A stretch of DNA of 64,000 nt from NCBI RefSeq assembly GCF_000518805.1, contig NZ_JAEH01000018.1:1-64000 (forward strand), read 5' to 3'. The DNA is from Shewanella waksmanii ATCC BAA-643 (GTDB lineage Bacteria; Pseudomonadota; Gammaproteobacteria; Enterobacterales; Shewanellaceae). The translations under genes and the position numbers were made by a program. Below the pieces are notes generated by a model, which had not been told where the DNA came from, made no database searches, and was given only the letters and a program-made list of their open reading frames with translations. Shown in pieces: positions 29,223 through 37,369 of this stretch (positions within the stretch are counted from its first letter, which is position 1; each line of letters opens with the position of its first letter).

Positions 29223-31938
29223 GGCTATACCACCTTTGCATCACTTTTTCTAAATCGCGCAACTGGATTGGCTTACTGACAAAATCATTCATGCCAGATT
29301 GATAGCAATAGTCTAATTCAGTGCTCATCGCTGCACCGGTAATGGCCACAATAGGGATGGCATCCTTATTACTTAATGACTCAAGATTTCTAATCTTCTT
29401 AGACATGTCGTAACCATCTAAATTAGGCATATGACAATCGGTCAAAATAAGCTTGTATTGATCGTTTTGCCATAGTGCAATGCCATCGACACCATCTTCA
29501 GCTAAGTCACATTGATAACCTAATGTCTTGAGTTGTTTTACGATGAGCTTTTGATTGAGTGGGTTATCTTCTACCACCAAAATGTCGGCATGTTGACGAG
29601 CAGTTTCTGTGGTCTGTTGCGGCTGGCTAAGGTCAGTAAAACTCAAGTCTAGGTTATCTAAGTCTATGGTATCTCGCTGATTAATCGAGTCGCTTAATGC
29701 TTGAATTAGCTGTGCCTGACACAACGGAAAAGGATTTAAGCTAACGGCAAGTGGTATTAGGCTTTGCAGCTTGTTTTTATCGCCATTGGGGATCAGTAGC
29801 AATAGATTATCTGCTTGTTCATTTTGTCCAAAAAGTTGCACCAACTCCTGCTGGCTTTCAGTGTAGTTGCCGCTGAGCACTAGCACAGCGTCGAAGTGCT
29901 GCTCGGCATCAAAAAGCTCATCGAGTGAAACCTTGGTGACGTTTGCACCGGCATTGATTAAGTACTGGGTGATTCGGTGAGCATCGAGCGGATTATGCTG
30001 TAACGTCACTACTGCTATTTGATGATGCAGTAACGCCGGGGCGGGGGCACTTGATTTTGCTGGCCAGAAAGGCAGCTCAACACTGAAACTGGAACCCTTG
30101 CCTTGCTCGCTCTCCAAGCTAATTTCTCCTGCAAGTAGATTGGTCAACTTGCCGCAAATTGCTAAGCCCAGCCCAGTACCACCGTACTCTCGGGTAGTTG
30201 ATTTTTGAGCTTGGGTAAATGGAGTAAACAACTGTTTTTGAGTGTCTTTGTCTATACCAATGCCGGTATCTGTGACCGTGAATCGAACCTTAGTTACCAC
30301 ACTATTTTGTTCGCTAATGGATACTTTGAGGCCAACTTTGCCTCTTACATCTGAAGTTGAATGGGTAAACTTCATCGCATTGCTTAGCAGGTTAAATAAT
30401 ATTTGCCTGACTTTGACACTGTCACCTTCAAGCAAGGCTGGAATGTCAGGGTCTTCATTAATCACAAAATCTAGATTTTGACGATGGGCTGTCGGGGCAA
30501 ATAGCTGTTGCAGGTTTTGCACGACCTCTGAGATGCAAAAATCAGCTTGTTCGACATCCATCTTTCCAGACTCAATTTTATTGATATCGAGAATATCGTT
30601 GAGTATGTATATAAGGTTGTTTGCCGAAGTGGAGGCCGTATTGATCAGTTCATCCGCCTCTTTAGAATCGTCAGTAAACTCTAGCAGCTCAAGTGCACCG
30701 ATTACCGCATTCATCGGGGTGCGTAATTCGTGACTGATCATCGACAGGAACTCACTTTTTGCCTGACTGGCACGTTCGGCAAGTTCTTTGGCCTTTTGTA
30801 ATTCCGTTGTACGCTGCGCTACTCGCGACTCTAAGGTGTTATTGCTTTCTTGAAGTGCCTTTTGTGCTTCTACAATCGGGGTTTGGTCGATACAAACCCC
30901 ATCGATTCGGCTATTTTGATTGAGATCGTTTTTACCCACTTGGCCCTTACCGACAACGTAGACGATATCGCCATTGTCATGGGTAGCACGATACTCTTGG
31001 TGAAAGGCTTCACCCGTTTCAAGGGAATGCTCTATTGCTGAAAACACCCGATCACAATCTTCTGGATGTAGACGTTCCACCCAAGCTTTAATATCTCCGC
31101 GCCGATGCTCAGCAATACCGCACATCTCATTGGCACGTTTGTCCCAGCTCCACATCCACTGACCTTGACGGTCTATTTCGGCGTGCCAATTACCGATGTT
31201 GCCCGCATCGAGTGCTAAGTCTCGCGCTTCGTGCAGTTTCTTCAAATCCTGCAGCATGTCATTAGATTCAGTTCTATCAAATACTAAGCCGATGAGCTCT
31301 GACGATGATTGATAGCTAAAGTGCTTGCAGCGCAGTTCGAAAAGACTGCTAGGATTGTTTTCCATACTAAATTGAAAGCAGTTGCTGCTATTGGCGGATG
31401 CTAGGTCGGCTAGGCTGGCAAATTTGTGTCGGTCATTAGGACAAATCTGTTCGACAAACTCTTGCCATTGATAGCGACAGTTAAGCTCGAGGCCAAGGAG
31501 TGATAGCATTTTTTGCGAGCAGCTAAATTGCCCTGTTTTAATGTCAAATCGCCACAAACCAATACTGGCACTGTCGATCAATTGATTTAGTTGTAGTGGA
31601 CAAGCTTTATCAGAAGACTGCGGCGTAAATAGAAGTAAGTAGTGGTGCTGGTGATGATCATATTGCGCTGATATTCGTACTCGTGTGCATCCGTTGGCAT
31701 GCTTGAACATAAACAAGCCATCTTTTTGCAGGACCAAATCACTAAATTGTTTACTAGCTTGGCTAGCAAAGGCTGCACCCAGCGGTACAAGCTGCGACGT
31801 AACACTTGTTTTTATCGCTGAATCAAACTGATAGTTAAACTGGGACTTGAACGCCTGATTGCACTCAATAATGTCACCATTAACGCTGGACAGCATCATG
31901 GCAAAGGGAAAGTCATCATCCATGAACTTTTGATACAT
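29209..31938 (-). CDS. hybrid sensor histidine kinase with PAS domains
   Basis: A 909-residue kinase with no clear membrane segment, so probably cytosolic. Two or three PAS/PAC modules occupy about 1-370 (for example DIVYVVGKGQVG), then a short coiled coil. HisKA has MISHELRTPMNAVIGA near residue 401, and the ATPase has LLSNAMKFTHS, VTDTGIGID and GGTGLGLAI. A linker resembling an inactive receiver precedes the C-terminal receiver (about 785-905, acceptor Asp near 831 in LILTDCHMPNLDG). It starts the Hpt/receiver operon. The ligand is unknown. Confidence 0.92.
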   Translation of the reverse strand: MYQKFMDDDFPFAMMLSSVNGDIIECNQAFKSQFNYQFDSAIKTSVTSQLVPLGAAFASQASKQFSDLVLQKDGLFMFKHANGCTRVRISAQYDHHQHHYLLLFTPQSSDKACPLQLNQLIDSASIGLWRFDIKTGQFSCSQKMLSLLGLELNCRYQWQEFVEQICPNDRHKFASLADLASANSSNCFQFSMENNPSSLFELRCKHFSYQSSSELIGLVFDRTESNDMLQDLKKLHEARDLALDAGNIGNWHAEIDRQGQWMWSWDKRANEMCGIAEHRRGDIKAWVERLHPEDCDRVFSAIEHSLETGEAFHQEYRATHDNGDIVYVVGKGQVGKNDLNQNSRIDGVCIDQTPIVEAQKALQESNNTLESRVAQRTTELQKAKELAERASQAKSEFLSMISHELRTPMNAVIGALELLEFTDDSKEADELINTASTSANNLIYILNDILDINKIESGKMDVEQADFCISEVVQNLQQLFAPTAHRQNLDFVINEDPDIPALLEGDSVKVRQILFNLLSNAMKFTHSTSDVRGKVGLKVSISEQNSVVTKVRFTVTDTGIGIDKDTQKQLFTPFTQAQKSTTREYGGTGLGLAICGKLTNLLAGEISLESEQGKGSSFSVELPFWPAKSSAPAPALLHHQIAVVTLQHNPLDAHRITQYLINAGANVTKVSLDELFDAEQHFDAVLVLSGNYTESQQELVQLFGQNEQADNLLLLIPNGDKNKLQSLIPLAVSLNPFPLCQAQLIQALSDSINQRDTIDLDNLDLSFTDLSQPQQTTETARQHADILVVEDNPLNQKLIVKQLKTLGYQCDLAEDGVDGIALWQNDQYKLILTDCHMPNLDGYDMSKKIRNLESLSNKDAIPIVAITGAAMSTELDYCYQSGMNDFVSKPIQLRDLEKVMQRWYSHDSY

Positions 31939-32094
31939 AAGCCATATACATCCATATATAGGGGTGTGGCTTTAAGTGTAGCAGTTCAAAATTTTACTGC
32001 GTTGTGAATAAGCACCTTTTTTATGCTGTTATGTCGACTATATCTAGCCAAAGGTAATTCAATGATAAGAAATACCTTCGGCAATAGTTAAGTG

Positions 32095-32697
32095 TTACGC
32101 AGGTTTTGTCTCGGCGACTTTTTGATGAATAAATGCAATTGCCGACTCATCAAGCACCTGATTTGATAAGTAGGTTTGGCCCTTTTCCAGTTGTAGCAAC
32201 AGGCCCTTGCTGGTGGTGATAACTTGATTGACCTGCTGCCATGCTATGGTGTGGGTAATGACGGCCGATTGGCTAGTGATCCCCTCATCATCGATGGTTA
32301 GATCCACACTGTGGCCAGACGCTTTGCTCATGAGTTGTCGCCATAACCACCATGTACGCTTGAAACGGACACTGAGCCCCTCAATAAATCCCAAGCCAAT
32401 AATAAACCAAGAAGCATAGGCATTGGTGTCCGTAAGTAACAATGCGGTACCCACAAAAATAAATCCGATTGCTTTAGTGTAGGGTTTATAGCCTTCAACG
32501 GTCGGTACTGATTGATCAAAGCATTCTAGGTAGTAGTGTTTATCTAGGGTGTATTGGTGCTGATAGCGATATGCTGATGTCATGACACAAAATGAGTAAA
32601 AGTGTTTGTTGTAGTTTAACTGCAATGCTTGTCCTTGCAAAATACTGTGTTTCATTCGCCGCAAAAGACCTTTGACTATCGTTGCCAACTTCATCAT
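32095..32697 (-). CDS. YcxB-like membrane protein
   Basis: A 200-residue protein with two close membrane segments (about residues 73-108, AIGFIFVGTALLL and WFIIGLGFIEGL). They are followed by a C-terminal cytosolic beta-rich domain with the pattern SVDLTIDDEGITSQS and IAWQQVNQVITT. This matches the YcxB-like C-terminal domain found with small two-helix membrane anchors. Function is unknown. It stands alone on the minus strand, and no signature of a catalytic site is visible. Confidence 0.65.
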   Translation of the reverse strand: MMKLATIVKGLLRRMKHSILQGQALQLNYNKHFYSFCVMTSAYRYQHQYTLDKHYYLECFDQSVPTVEGYKPYTKAIGFIFVGTALLLTDTNAYASWFIIGLGFIEGLSVRFKRTWWLWRQLMSKASGHSVDLTIDDEGITSQSAVITHTIAWQQVNQVITTSKGLLLQLEKGQTYLSNQVLDESAIAFIHQKVAETKPA

Positions 32698-32817
32698 TTA
32701 GTAAATAAACGCAAATGTCCCTCGCCCCATTGTTAATTAAGTTTAATGATTTGTTGTTATTTGGTTAACCTTGGTGTGGTTATGCTAGCTTTTGCAATGA
32801 AGCAGAAGAGGTAAAAC

Positions 32818-33045
32818 ATGGATAATTTCGTTTCTACACCTAAGCAATCTCACCGTTTTCAAGCCAATATCGAGCGTCGAAACAAAAGTCATGCTGGTGG
32901 CTGGGGTCGTGACTTACTCGAAGCTGATACCCTGTTCGCGCTAGTTAAATCGATGTGCCAATCTAAGACGTTGACCATGATGGTGTTATTTGGTTTGTGC
33001 TTCTTTGGTGGATTTTTTCTGCTGCTCAAGTATATGGCTGGCTAA
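32818..33045 (+). CDS. small single-pass membrane protein, hypothetical
   Basis: A 75-residue protein with a polar, basic N-terminus (residues 1-50) and one C-terminal membrane helix (MMVLFGLCFFGGFFLLLKYM). AGAGG lies a few bases before the ATG and supports translation. I do not recognise the family. The tail-anchor layout suggests a cytosolic N-terminal part held at the inner membrane. The next gene downstream is also a small membrane protein, but a 115-bp gap with its own ribosome site separates them. Confidence 0.55.
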   Translation: MDNFVSTPKQSHRFQANIERRNKSHAGGWGRDLLEADTLFALVKSMCQSKTLTMMVLFGLCFFGGFFLLLKYMAG

Positions 33046-33160
33046 CGTGGTAATTAAAGATAGAGGTAACGCTCAGTTTACTTATTTTCGGTGCATTTTA
33101 GTTTGAATGTTCCATTTGGCTTAATTGCGCAGTAACACAATATCATTTCAAGGAGGACTC

Positions 33161-33409
33161 ATGGTGGCGCAGTTTGCGGCAGAACTGATTTTTTGGGTTG
33201 TATGGGAGTTAGTTTTGTCCGTGTTGTTTTATACAACAGGGGCGGTTTTATTGGCGATATTTTCCTTTGGGAAAATACAAAAGCCATTATATCTACCTGC
33301 TATTTTTAGCCGAGAAAAGCGAATTAAAAGTAAAGATTTTAATGCTGTTTGTGCTTTAGGTATTGTATTTTATGTTGTCCTGTTTGCTGCCTTAATATAT
33401 TTCTACTAG
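33161..33409 (+). CDS. small two-helix membrane protein, hypothetical
   Basis: An 82-residue protein. The ATG at 33161 is preferred because a full AAGGAGG stands four bases upstream. Helix 1 is near residues 8-35 (WELVLSVLFYTTGAVLLAIF), then a basic cytosolic loop (REKRIKSKD), then helix 2 near 58-80 (GIVFYVVLFAALIYFY). No family is recognised. It is AT-richer than the core genes around it. Confidence 0.6.
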   Translation: MVAQFAAELIFWVVWELVLSVLFYTTGAVLLAIFSFGKIQKPLYLPAIFSREKRIKSKDFNAVCALGIVFYVVLFAALIYFY

Positions 33410-33433
33410 CATTTTATGTTTTAGTTTGAACTG

Positions 33434-33462
33434 AAAAACCGCCAACAGACGTCGTTAGCGGT
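33434..33462 (-). terminator. rho-independent terminator (minus strand)
   Basis: Read on the minus strand: CCGCTAAC, a seven-base loop, GTTGGCGG with one mismatch in the stem, then five T. It lies ten bases after the stop of the small secreted protein gene. Confidence 0.75.
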
Positions 33463-33471
33463 ACTTGTTCC

Positions 33472-33687
33472 CTATGCGCACACGCCGCGCTCTACCAGTA
33501 CTTTATTACTGGTTCTAACACCGGTAAGGACCGCTTTACGGTTAAAGCACGGGATATAAACTCGGCCGACTTCAACACCATTGTCATCGACATATGAGTA
33601 GATGGAAAACTCCCAATAAGCAGCTTGTACTGCGGTAGAGATTGCGATGGCAGTGACGGCTAACGCGAGTGTTTTTTTGATATTCAT
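33472..33687 (-). CDS. small secreted protein, hypothetical
   Basis: A 71-residue precursor with a clear signal peptide (MNIKKTLALAVTAIAISTAVQA, cleaved before AYWEF). The mature peptide is about 49 residues with two cysteines (YIPCFN and the penultimate Cys), probably one disulfide. AAGGAAT stands before the ATG on the minus strand and a terminator follows, so it is a complete gene. Family unknown. Confidence 0.65.
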   Translation of the reverse strand: MNIKKTLALAVTAIAISTAVQAAYWEFSIYSYVDDNGVEVGRVYIPCFNRKAVLTGVRTSNKVLVERGVCA

Positions 33688-33909
33688 TTACTAATTCCTT
33701 GTAGTGGTTGTTATTTCTGATTGTTATTTTTGAGTGTTACTCAACTCCATCATTACTTAATTAATGACGATTTTATATAATGCTTTTCAGCGAAATTTCC
33801 GACTGTAATCTCAATATTTAGTTGTAATTTTTTTTGGCGTCATATAATCCTTAATGGTTTACATTTACTTATATAAGCATTAGGTTCTAGAGTCATTGTT
33901 CAGTTTGGG

Positions 33910-34662
33910 ATGGATATGCGTAAAAGGATACTAATAACAGGCGCAAGTTCGGGGCTTGGTAAGCAGATGGCCATTGAGTTCGCAGCACATGGTCGTGATT
34001 TAGTGTTATGTGCCAGACGGCTAGATAACTTGCAGCAGTTGCAGCACCAATTGAAGCAGATCAATCCCAGTATAAAGGTGTTGATTCAGCAGCTTGATGT
34101 TGATGATCACCAAGCGGTTTTCAGCGTATTTGAGCAAGCAGCCGAGCAATTTGGCGGGCTGGACCGGATCATTATTAACGCCGGCATTGGCAAAGGTGCC
34201 AGCATAGGTACTGGGCAATTTGAAGCCAATAAGGCAACGGCAATGACTAACTTTGTTGCCGCTTTAGCGCAAACTGAAGCAGCAATGCAAATTTTTAGAA
34301 GGCAAAACTCCGGCCATTTGGTGACTATCTCTTCAGTTAGCGCCGCTAGGGGGTTTAGGCGAGCTCTGACAGTTTATGGCGCAACAAAAGCCGCATTAAC
34401 TTCAATGACAGAAGGTCTCGCGGTTGAGATGTTAGGCACTCCTATTAAGGTGTCGTGCATACACCCAGGCTTTATTCGTACTGAGATCAACGCCAAAGTG
34501 GAAAAAGTACCTTTTATTGTCGACCTTGAAACCGGTGGCAAAGCCCTATTCACTGCGATAGAGCAGGAGCGACGTCATAGTTATGTGCCCAGTTGGCCTT
34601 GGTCAGTAGTCTATCGTTTGTTGAAGTTTGTGCCGTTGTCTGTACTACGCAAATTCAGTTAA
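33910..34662 (+). CDS. short-chain dehydrogenase/reductase
   Basis: A 250-residue NAD(P)-dependent oxidoreductase. The cofactor loop is TGASSGLGKQM, with an Arg-containing acceptor segment (LCARRLDNL) that favours NADPH. Next is the NAG-type motif INAGIG, the catalytic Ser in TISSVSAARG, and Tyr/Lys in YGATKAAL. The substrate cannot be assigned. An in-frame ATG two codons later has equally good spacing from a G-rich site. It is convergent with the VOC gene. Confidence 0.9.
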   Translation: MDMRKRILITGASSGLGKQMAIEFAAHGRDLVLCARRLDNLQQLQHQLKQINPSIKVLIQQLDVDDHQAVFSVFEQAAEQFGGLDRIIINAGIGKGASIGTGQFEANKATAMTNFVAALAQTEAAMQIFRRQNSGHLVTISSVSAARGFRRALTVYGATKAALTSMTEGLAVEMLGTPIKVSCIHPGFIRTEINAKVEKVPFIVDLETGGKALFTAIEQERRHSYVPSWPWSVVYRLLKFVPLSVLRKFS

Positions 34663-34692
34663 CGGCACCTATGGCTTTTAGGCTGAGTTAAA

Positions 34693-35118
34693 TTAGCACT
34701 CATCGTAGCGGTTACGCAGCGCAGGAATATCGCTTAGGTACTGTACAAACTCAATCTCATAGCCATCTGAGTCAATAAAGTAGACATTGCGGCGATAGGG
34801 ATCTTCGGCACCGTCTTTGTCGATGTTAAAACCGGCAGCTGCTAGTCTTTCGATGATGGCATCTAAGTTATCGGTAACAAAAGCAAAGTGGGCTAGCCCG
34901 ACTTGATGGCCACTTAAATCGCGGTTATCACTGTCGCCATCGTCATTAAACGCAATGTACTGATAATCATCGCCAAAATGTACCCATTGACGTGCCACCC
35001 CATACCAGCTACCCGTTCCCCCACCCCGCACAGACCAATGTGGGAAGGCGGCTTGGTAAAACCTCAGTGCTGTTGGTATGTCTCTGACTACTAAATTAAT
35101 GTGCTCTAAATGAATCAT
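34693..35118 (-). CDS. VOC-family (glyoxalase-like) metalloprotein
   Basis: A 141-residue vicinal-oxygen-chelate protein with two beta-alpha-beta-beta-beta repeats. Likely metal ligands are the early His in LEHINLVVRDI, the His in VGLAHFAFV and the Glu in GYEIEFVQYL. This arrangement fits a lyase, dioxygenase or resistance-type member; the substrate is unknown. It follows the FMN-reductase-like gene by 24 bp on the same strand, so both probably answer to the divergent HTH regulator. Confidence 0.87.
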   Translation of the reverse strand: MIHLEHINLVVRDIPTALRFYQAAFPHWSVRGGGTGSWYGVARQWVHFGDDYQYIAFNDDGDSDNRDLSGHQVGLAHFAFVTDNLDAIIERLAAAGFNIDKDGAEDPYRRNVYFIDSDGYEIEFVQYLSDIPALRNRYDEC

Positions 35119-35142
35119 AGTCTTATCCTTGTTTGATTGGTA

Positions 35143-35751
35143 TTACATGCCGTAAATGTATTCTTGTTGTTTCGGGTAGGGCTTGTGCTGATGGTTGTGA
35201 CGAATAACCGCTAACGCTTGGGCGTACTGATAAAGCATATGCTGACTGTAGCTAATACGCTGCCTAAGTTGCTGATCGCGGCTATTATCCTTGCTATCTG
35301 CTTCTAACATTTGGGTGACATCGCGAATGATCAGGTGATCGGGTAAGGCAATCATCTTATTATTTTTAAGTGCGTTCATTCGTAGCTCTGCAATTGGGTA
35401 GGCGCCGCTTATGCCGCTAGACACTGACACTAACAACGCCGGTTTATGGGCGGTGGTTTGGTTGTCACACATCAATAAAAAATTCTTCAAAATGGGGGAT
35501 GCCATTCCTCCCCATTCAGGCGTTATGAGTATCATGGCATCAGCGGCTGCAACGAGATCATTTAGCGCACTCCAATCACTACCTAATGCCGCTTTACTTT
35601 CTTGACTGCCATCCCAGAATGGAATTTGGTAACGACATAATTCCACATAGTTAATTTGTTCAAATTGCGTCTCTGACTCGCTTAAGTATCGACCTACCTT
35701 GTCGCTTTGTGAGGCTGCTCTTTGGCTGCTACTGATGATGAGTAAGTTCAT
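35143..35751 (-). CDS. NADPH-dependent FMN reductase-family flavoprotein
   Basis: A 202-residue flavodoxin-like reductase. The phosphate-binding loop is LLIISSSQRAASQSDKVG, followed by ILITPEWGGMASPILKNFL, the characteristic (T/P)EY-type segment with Trp in place of Tyr. Members reduce quinones, azo compounds, chromate or free FMN; the substrate is not predictable here. It is the first gene of a two-gene unit with the VOC protein and is divergent from the HTH regulator across a 144-bp, dyad-rich gap. Confidence 0.87.
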   Translation of the reverse strand: MNLLIISSSQRAASQSDKVGRYLSESETQFEQINYVELCRYQIPFWDGSQESKAALGSDWSALNDLVAAADAMILITPEWGGMASPILKNFLLMCDNQTTAHKPALLVSVSSGISGAYPIAELRMNALKNNKMIALPDHLIIRDVTQMLEADSKDNSRDQQLRQRISYSQHMLYQYAQALAVIRHNHQHKPYPKQQEYIYGM

Positions 35752-35767
35752 TATGTAATCCTTTTTA

Positions 35768-35840
35768 TTTACTTAATATTATATAAGGTAAATGCTTTAC
35801 TTAATAAAGTAAAGTATAAAGTAAATAAAAAAGTTTACTT
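35768..35840. promoter_or_regulatory. array of three TTTACTT/AAGTAAA dyads
   Basis: Three inverted repeats fill the divergent gap. A 25-bp near-palindrome spans 35768-35792 (arms TTTAC / GTAAA). A perfect one spans 35795-35814 (CTTTACTT, AATA, AAGTAAAG). The third spans 35819-35840 (AAGTAAA, eight bases, TTTACTT). The shared half-site is seen directly. Binding by the adjacent HTH regulator, controlling both directions, is inferred. Confidence 0.7.
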
Positions 35841-35895
35841 AAGTGGTGAATAGGTAATAATAGACCTATAGCGATAGGCTGAAACAGGTACGCAT

Positions 35896-36522
35896 GTGAA
35901 GAAAACCAGTGAACGTATTATTGAGTATATTAAGCAGCATGGTCCTACGACGGCTAAAGTGCTCGCGAGCGAGTTTGCTTTGACGACTATGGGAGTGCGT
36001 CAGCACCTGCAGTCATTGGAAGACGACGGCATGCTAGTTTTTGAAGATAAAAAAGCCGCCCGTGGTCGACCGACACGTTATTGGGCTTTAACAGCAAGTA
36101 CCAATAAGTTCTTTCCCGATCGACATGATGATCTTACCAGTCAATTGATTGAGTCTGTGGTCACTGTTTTTGGCGACGGTGGCTTAGAACAGCTTATTGC
36201 TCACCGTGAGCAGCAAAGCTATAAGCAGTATTCACAACGCCTGCAATCGCACCCGGACTTGGCAGGAAAACTCAATGAGTTAGCACAAATTCGTACTGAA
36301 GAGGGCTATGTGGCCAATGTTGAGTTTGATGGCCAGTGCTACTGGCTATTGGAAAATCATTGCCCTATTTGTGCTGCGGCCAGTGGTTGTCTAAATTTCT
36401 GTCGTTCCGAATTAGCACTATTTCAGAGCTTACTGGGTGACTTAGCGAGTGTTAGCCGTGAAGAGCATATCATCGAAGGTGCTAGACGATGCGCCTACAA
36501 ATTAACCCCCTTGACCGCTTAA
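35896..36522 (+). CDS. HTH regulator with C-terminal Cys cluster (SufR/DeoR-like)
   Basis: A 208-residue regulator starting at GTG. The N-terminal winged helix-turn-helix is TAKVLASEFALTTMGVRQHL with the wing GMLVFEDKKAARGRPTRYW. The C-terminal half holds four cysteines in HCPICAAASGCLNFCRSELALF, laid out as in SufR-type Fe-S regulators of the COG2345 group. Redox or metal sensing through this cluster is therefore likely, by analogy. It is divergent from the flavoprotein/VOC pair, with the dyad array between, and is followed three bases later by rsuA. Confidence 0.85.
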   Translation: MKKTSERIIEYIKQHGPTTAKVLASEFALTTMGVRQHLQSLEDDGMLVFEDKKAARGRPTRYWALTASTNKFFPDRHDDLTSQLIESVVTVFGDGGLEQLIAHREQQSYKQYSQRLQSHPDLAGKLNELAQIRTEEGYVANVEFDGQCYWLLENHCPICAAASGCLNFCRSELALFQSLLGDLASVSREEHIIEGARRCAYKLTPLTA

Positions 36523-36525
36523 ACC

Positions 36526-37230
36526 ATGAGATCAAATAGAAGTCGCTTGGATCGATTCATTAGCCAACACCAACAGTTGCCGCGCAAACAGATACGCCTG
36601 CTTGTGGCGCAAGGTGCAGTGACCGTCGATGGAGTTGTAGCTCGCGATGTCGCCATGCAAATCAATCAGTTTAGTCATATCTGTCTGCACGATGAGGTGC
36701 TGCAAGCGCAACAGCCCGTTTACCTTATGCAGCATAAGCCGGTGGGGGTGGTGAGCGCTACGGTTGATGATAAACACCAAACCGTTTTAGACCTTATTGA
36801 CCATCAAGACAAGCAGCAACTGCATATCGTAGGCCGATTAGATCTCAATACCTCTGGATTAATGTTATTGACCAATGATGGACAATGGTCAAAACGTTTA
36901 ATGGCGCCCGAGCACAAGGTGGCTAAACGATATCGCGTTACACTACAAAATCCATTAAATGATGATTATGTAGAGGCTTTCGCACAGGGGATGTATTTTG
37001 AGTATGAAGACATTGTTACTCAACCGGCGCAATTGGAAATCATTGATACGACAAGCGCTATAGTGACCTTGACCGAAGGGCGTTATCATCAGATCAAGCG
37101 CATGTTTGGCCGATTTAGAAACCCAGTCATTGGTTTACATCGGTTTGCAGTGGGCAACCTTGTCCTCGATGACAGCTTGCAGGTTGGCCAAAGCAGAATG
37201 TTGAGCGCCGACGAGGTCAGCCAAATTTAG
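36526..37230 (+). CDS. rsuA: RsuA/RluB-family rRNA pseudouridine synthase
   Basis: Isomerises a uridine in ribosomal RNA; the length (234) and sequence are closest to RsuA, which modifies U516 of 16S rRNA. An N-terminal S4 RNA-binding domain (SRLDRFISQHQ, LLVAQGAVTVDGVVA) precedes the catalytic domain. The active-site Asp is in GRLDLNTSGLMLLTNDG, and RYHQIKRMFGRF is a family signature. The start lies three bases after the regulator stop without a clear ribosome site, so translation may be coupled. The exact target site is inferred. Confidence 0.88.
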   Translation: MRSNRSRLDRFISQHQQLPRKQIRLLVAQGAVTVDGVVARDVAMQINQFSHICLHDEVLQAQQPVYLMQHKPVGVVSATVDDKHQTVLDLIDHQDKQQLHIVGRLDLNTSGLMLLTNDGQWSKRLMAPEHKVAKRYRVTLQNPLNDDYVEAFAQGMYFEYEDIVTQPAQLEIIDTTSAIVTLTEGRYHQIKRMFGRFRNPVIGLHRFAVGNLVLDDSLQVGQSRMLSADEVSQI

Positions 37231-37369
37231 CGTCGTTGTCGTGCCATCGAGGTCAATATTACTGATTTTTAGGCCGACCAATATTCTGCACTGTTTATAT
37301 TGAGTTATTTGTCTATTTTGCTGTTTTTAGACTAACTTAAAGTGTTAGCCACAAACACTTTAGGACAGC

